Source: a candidate division LCP-89 bacterium (lineage in GTDB: Bacteria > Electryoneota > B3-LCP). From it: a DNA stretch of 10,256 nucleotides. The translations under genes and the position numbers were made by a program. Positions 7,671 through 10,256 of the stretch are shown piece by piece. Where the stretch lies: assembly GCA_025774735.1 (NCBI GenBank), contig JALGZU010000080.1, positions 1 through 10,256 on the forward strand, in the 5' to 3' direction. Numbering within the stretch: the first letter of the stretch is position 1; each line of letters starts with the position of its first letter. A model generated the notes under the pieces. That model was not told where the DNA came from. It saw nothing but the letters and a program-made list of their open reading frames with translations, and searched no databases.

Positions 7671-9134
7671 CTATTTAAGTAAAATACAGGGGACCGTATC
7701 GACATAGGATCCTGAGATCATGCGAACCAGGTAGACCCCCGAAGGAAATAGATTGGCTTGCCAGGTATAGACGTTGACGCCGGGTTGAATCGTGCCCTGC
7801 CAGATTCGATCGACCAGCCGGCCCTGGGGTGTCCAGGCCTCGAGGCGTCCCGCGGCCGGTGCTGGAGCTTGTATCCGGATGGTCAGCACCGGGTTGAACG
7901 GATTTGGATAAGCGGCAACGATTCTGAAATCGCTCAGGATCTGGGGGATCTCGCCCGGTTCGACCGCCCCCGGGGACTGATTGAAGTAGAGAGCGCCCAT
8001 ATCCGTTCGAGTACCGTCTGGATCGAGGGGATCGCCCGGATCGCCCGCGTCGATGCAGAGGGAGGAATCCTGTAGGTTGTAGTTCATGTTGAACCAGTCA
8101 ACGTATAAGGGATCGACTTCAATAGAGCCTACACCGGGACTGCACCCCGAATAGTTTTCCCCGGTATTTAAATAGGTATCGTTGTAGCGGATCACACAGG
8201 CTCCACCTAACTGGTAATACAAGCCCTCCTGACCGTTGCGGTCTACAATCGAACTGCTCAAGTCGAAAATATGCACCGTGCCCGTAAAAGAGACGCCGCG
8301 ACCGGTATTGGTAGTTACGGTCAGGTTATTGGCGTCCAGCGTCGTGTTGACCAGAAAAATGCCATGCACATCGTTATGGTGGGATTGCACCCGGGAGGCA
8401 TTCAGTTCTCCGCACGACTGCATTTCCACACCGGAACCGCCATTCTCACCAATCTTGACATTGTTGAGCGTGCAGGAGCCGGCTGAAAATCCGTAAATGC
8501 CGGATCCCGAGTTATTTCGGATCTCGCCGCCACTGACGTTTACGGTGCTGCCGTTCTGAACGAAGATACCTCGGCCGTTGCCCCCGGAATTATAGCTGAT
8601 TTCGCAGTCGGTGAGTACAGCCGAACTGGTGTTGTCGATGAGTAGCCCGTTTCCCAGATTTTGGGTGATGACGCATTTGCTCAAATAAAGCATAGCGTTA
8701 TCCCCCCAGACCGGTGATGACGTCATACCCCGGATCAGGCAGTGATTCAATGACACCTGGCAATCCGTGACCCGGACCGCCCGGTCGCCGGATTGGATGC
8801 TGCAGTAATTCAGGGTGGTCGAATCCCCCCAGGAGTTATTAAATTCGATGTAGTCCCAGGGATCGGGCAGGAAGGTTCTGAAAATCACAGAATCGGTTTC
8901 AGTGCCCCAGGCGGTCAAACCACCTGCCACGGTGATCTTAAACTGTCCCTGGAAACGCACTTCGACGCCCGATAGAATGGTCAAAAACTGGCTGGGTGGC
9001 ACGTAGATATCGCCGATAACGATGTAGAGGCTGTCTTCGGCGCCCCAGGTGCCGTATTGCTCACCCCAGACGTTTACTTGTGCCTGCAGTGATGACGCAA
9101 TCAGCAAGTTCAGCAGGATGTATTTGAAGCGCAT
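7671..9134 (-). CDS. Secreted right-handed parallel beta-helix protein with C-terminal sorting domain
   Basis: 487 residues. A signal peptide is clear: MRFKYILLNLLIASSLQAQ, with cleavage near residue 18-19. Residues about 50-335 show repeated short strands with N-rich turns (YNSGGNGRGIFVQNGSTVNV, EIRNNSGSGIYGF, KIGENGGSGVEMQ, SHHNDVHGIFLVN, TTNTGRGVSF), the look of PbH1/Beta_helix repeats of about 20-25 residues. Next comes CIDAGDPGDPLDPDGTRTDMGA (360-381, aspartate-rich, possibly calcium-binding). The last 80 residues (about 402-487), with YPNPFNP at 409-415, SGVYLVRM and a final CILLK, are the FlgD-Ig-like/type IX secretion type A sorting domain. So it is probably exported through the outer membrane and attached at the surface or released. 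No catalytic residues can be assigned; adhesin, scaffold or polysaccharide-active enzyme are all possible. The start is supported by a good ribosome-binding site, TGGAGGT, 4 bases upstream of the ATG. Confidence 0.9.
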   Translation of the reverse strand: MRFKYILLNLLIASSLQAQVNVWGEQYGTWGAEDSLYIVIGDIYVPPSQFLTILSGVEVRFQGQFKITVAGGLTAWGTETDSVIFRTFLPDPWDYIEFNNSWGDSTTLNYCSIQSGDRAVRVTDCQVSLNHCLIRGMTSSPVWGDNAMLYLSKCVITQNLGNGLLIDNTSSAVLTDCEISYNSGGNGRGIFVQNGSTVNVSGGEIRNNSGSGIYGFSAGSCTLNNVKIGENGGSGVEMQSCGELNASRVQSHHNDVHGIFLVNTTLDANNLTVTTNTGRGVSFTGTVHIFDLSSSIVDRNGQEGLYYQLGGACVIRYNDTYLNTGENYSGCSPGVGSIEVDPLYVDWFNMNYNLQDSSLCIDAGDPGDPLDPDGTRTDMGALYFNQSPGAVEPGEIPQILSDFRIVAAYPNPFNPVLTIRIQAPAPAAGRLEAWTPQGRLVDRIWQGTIQPGVNVYTWQANLFPSGVYLVRMISGSYVDTVPCILLK

Positions 9135-9138
9135 AGCG

Positions 9139-9145
9139 ACCTCCA
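9139..9145 (-). promoter_or_regulatory. Shine-Dalgarno site of the beta-helix gene
   Basis: Read on the minus strand this is TGGAGGT, four bases before the ATG at 9132-9134. It is the strongest ribosome-binding site among the complete genes here, consistent with high translation of the secreted protein, and it settles the start codon. The other complete genes of the operon have weak or distant sites. Confidence 0.75.
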
Positions 9146-9164
9146 GTCAAATCTTGTCGCGAGC

Positions 9165-9944
9165 CTAGTATCCGTATCGTCTGTCAGATCTCTTCACTTC
9201 GGTGATGGTTTTATCGAACACGGTTCGTTCCTTGCGTTCGGCCAGGTCGTAGGACATGCCGAAGGCGAGTTGAACTACTCGAACCAGTTTTCCATACAGG
9301 ATTTTGTCCGGTGTGTCGTTTGGACTGGTGTAATCACCGTGAAATCCGGTGAACAGAAAGATAGAGGGGATTTCCTTTTCGTGGAAGGGCACGTGATCGC
9401 TGGCCGAGTGAAAGCGCAGCACCGGTTCGAGGACGAGGTTGAGTTTTGCAGTGCGGTTTTCTCGCGAGGCGACCTCTGCCAGCAGCGGAGTCTGGCCAGA
9501 ATAGAATCCCATCAGCAGGTCTTCTTCCATTTCGATGGTGGGATCCATCATGGCGCGAAATTGTGATGACCCGTCGCGTCCGATCATGTCCATGTTGATG
9601 ACAGCCACGATGTTTTTCGGTGGGAAGGGGGGATTCTGCAAAAAGTAACGCGCTCCCAGGCTGCCCTTTTCCTCAGCTCCACTGGAGAGAAAAATCACTC
9701 CTCGCCGTAGAGGTTTATCCAGGGTCGAGAACGCCTCGGCGATGCCCAGCAGACCGGCACACCCGGAGGCGTTGTCATCGGCTCCGAAGTAGGTTTGGTC
9801 TTTCTTAATCCCCTCATGGTCGTGATGAGCCATTACCAGTACAGCCTCGTCAGTCTGTCCGGGCAGGTATCCCGCCACGTTCGCCGTGGAAATCTCTTCA
9901 ACATCCTTGAAGCGGATCCGCAGGGTAACTTCCGCATCTTCGAT
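9165..9944 (-). CDS. M28-family metallopeptidase, catalytic part (downstream of a frameshift)
   Basis: Catalytic domain of a zinc aminopeptidase/carboxypeptidase-like M28 enzyme. All five two-zinc ligand positions and the catalytic base are visible. Counting from the GTG at 9878: HHDH at 18-21, DDNASG at 34-39, the catalytic/ligand pair EE at 69-70 (AEEKGSLGA), D97 in NMDMIGR, and SDH with H162 before VPF. The active site is intact, so the protein would work if the frame were whole. The frame is open up to 9944 and the residues before the GTG (IEDAEVTLRIRFKDVEEIST) read as natural protein, so 9878 is not the real start: the coding sequence continues into the other frame upstream. M28 enzymes of this kind are normally exported and cut peptides from their N-termini. 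The gene ends 30 bases before the beta-helix gene. The final KRSDRRYGY tail is unremarkable. Confidence 0.88.
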   Translation of the reverse strand: MEDAEVTLRIRFKDVEEISTANVAGYLPGQTDEAVLVMAHHDHEGIKKDQTYFGADDNASGCAGLLGIAEAFSTLDKPLRRGVIFLSSGAEEKGSLGARYFLQNPPFPPKNIVAVINMDMIGRDGSSQFRAMMDPTIEMEEDLLMGFYSGQTPLLAEVASRENRTAKLNLVLEPVLRFHSASDHVPFHEKEIPSIFLFTGFHGDYTSPNDTPDKILYGKLVRVVQLAFGMSYDLAERKERTVFDKTITEVKRSDRRYGY

Positions 9945-10256
9945 TTATTTATAACACGCTGGTGATAGGATTTCAGATCAATCTCCTCACCCAGAAGACT
10001 CCCGGCGGCGTCAATGTGAAGGTAAAACACGGGGAACCAATCCTGTGAATCAACTAACTGCACGATGGGATCGTTCATGTTACGCTTGTACCGTTTCAGC
10101 GTCTCCTCGATGGGGGGGAGGTCGTCCAGAGGTGGCTGCACCAGCACTAAACCCAGCGCCCCAAGTTTCTGAGCTTTGGCGGCTTTGATCAGGTAATTCG
10201 TATACCTCGATCTCTTCTCGCCGCTGAGAGCGGATGACCCGTCTTCATTCTTGGGT
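9833..10256 (-). CDS. M28-family metallopeptidase, N-terminal PA-domain part (frameshifted, 5' end outside window)
   Basis: This is the upstream piece of the same peptidase gene. The frame is open to the window edge, so the GTG at 10147 is internal; 36 residues precede it, including RYTNYLIKAAKAQKLGALGL, followed by VLVQPPLDDLPPIEE. That matches a protease-associated (PA) domain, the lid-like insert usual in exported M28 peptidases, and FPVFYLHIDAAGSLLG is its typical later strand. The text is sensible down to YHQRVINK (about 9947). After that the frame gives 36 residues rich in K/R/C that match nothing and overlap the real catalytic frame, so bases 9833-9943 are out-of-frame tail. The signal peptide should lie beyond the window. 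Confidence 0.75.
   Translation of the reverse strand, partial: PKNEDGSSALSGEKRSRYTNYLIKAAKAQKLGALGLVLVQPPLDDLPPIEETLKRYKRNMNDPIVQLVDSQDWFPVFYLHIDAAGSLLGEEIDLKSYHQRVINKSKMRKLPCGSASRMLKRFPRRTWRDTCPDRLTRLYW
9942..9950 (-). other. Apparent single-base deletion (frameshift) in the M28 peptidase gene
   Basis: On the minus strand the bases read AAATAAATC. Adding one A to give AAATAAAATC joins the two frames as VINK-IEDAEVTLRIRF with no stop. As it stands, the catalytic frame hits TAA at 9945-9947. Site is in short A-runs, so a sequencing or assembly error is the simplest cause, with a true mutation second. Confidence 0.7.

Noticed and set aside
8025..8050. Short direct repeat of GATCGCCCG
   Set aside because: It simply encodes the GDPGDP stretch of the aspartate-rich motif in the beta-helix protein; not a mobile or regulatory repeat.
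9942..9956. Programmed -1 ribosomal frameshift in the M28 gene
   Set aside because: The local sequence (minus strand ATAAATAAATCG) is not a proper X-XXY-YYZ slippery site, and the shifted frame has a TAA at the slip point, so tRNA re-pairing would be poor. A base deletion or sequence error explains it better.

Overview
The window looks like bacterial chromosome from the Fibrobacteres-Chlorobi-Bacteroidetes side of the tree or a related candidate phylum (Marinimicrobia, KSB1 or Calditrichota-like). Three things point that way: a secreted beta-helix protein with a YPNPFNP-type C-terminal sorting domain, the DPDGTRTDMGA motif common in such proteins, and a histidyl-tRNA synthetase with the eukaryote-like ARGLDYYTG...GGGRYDGLIGMF signature. 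The phylum is an inference from motifs, not a measured placement.

Layout. Bases 1-732 (+ strand) hold the C-terminal part of histidyl-tRNA synthetase. Its stop codon and that of the convergent neighbour flank a perfect 12-bp hairpin at 765-793, which ends in a T-run on the minus strand. Everything from 795 to 10256 is on the minus strand and is packed like one operon. In transcription order it contains: an M28 metallopeptidase with a PA domain (runs off the window, frameshifted near 9945); a secreted right-handed beta-helix protein with a sorting domain (7671-9134); a Wzx/MOP-type flippase (6155-7636); a very long flavoprotein made of two fused geranylgeranyl-reductase-like oxidoreductases (3462-6122); a one-pass membrane protein starting with an L7/L12-CTD-like domain (1610-3430); and a PHP-family histidinol-phosphatase-like enzyme (795-1613). 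The five gene junctions are gaps of 30, 36, 32, 31 and a 4-bp ATGA overlap. No internal terminator is visible.

How the genes may work together. Flippase, secreted repeat protein and secreted-type peptidase suggest a cell-envelope or surface-export theme. Geranylgeranyl-reductase-family flavoproteins saturate isoprenoid chains, so the double flavoprotein next to a lipid-linked-saccharide flippase could modify a polyprenyl carrier, a quinone tail or another lipid. This is inference only. The most novel items are the double flavoprotein and the membrane protein that joins an L7/L12-like domain to two copies of a coiled-coil/alpha-beta module. There is no gene-free stretch above 300 bases, and no tRNA, rRNA, CRISPR, insertion sequence or phage gene was seen.
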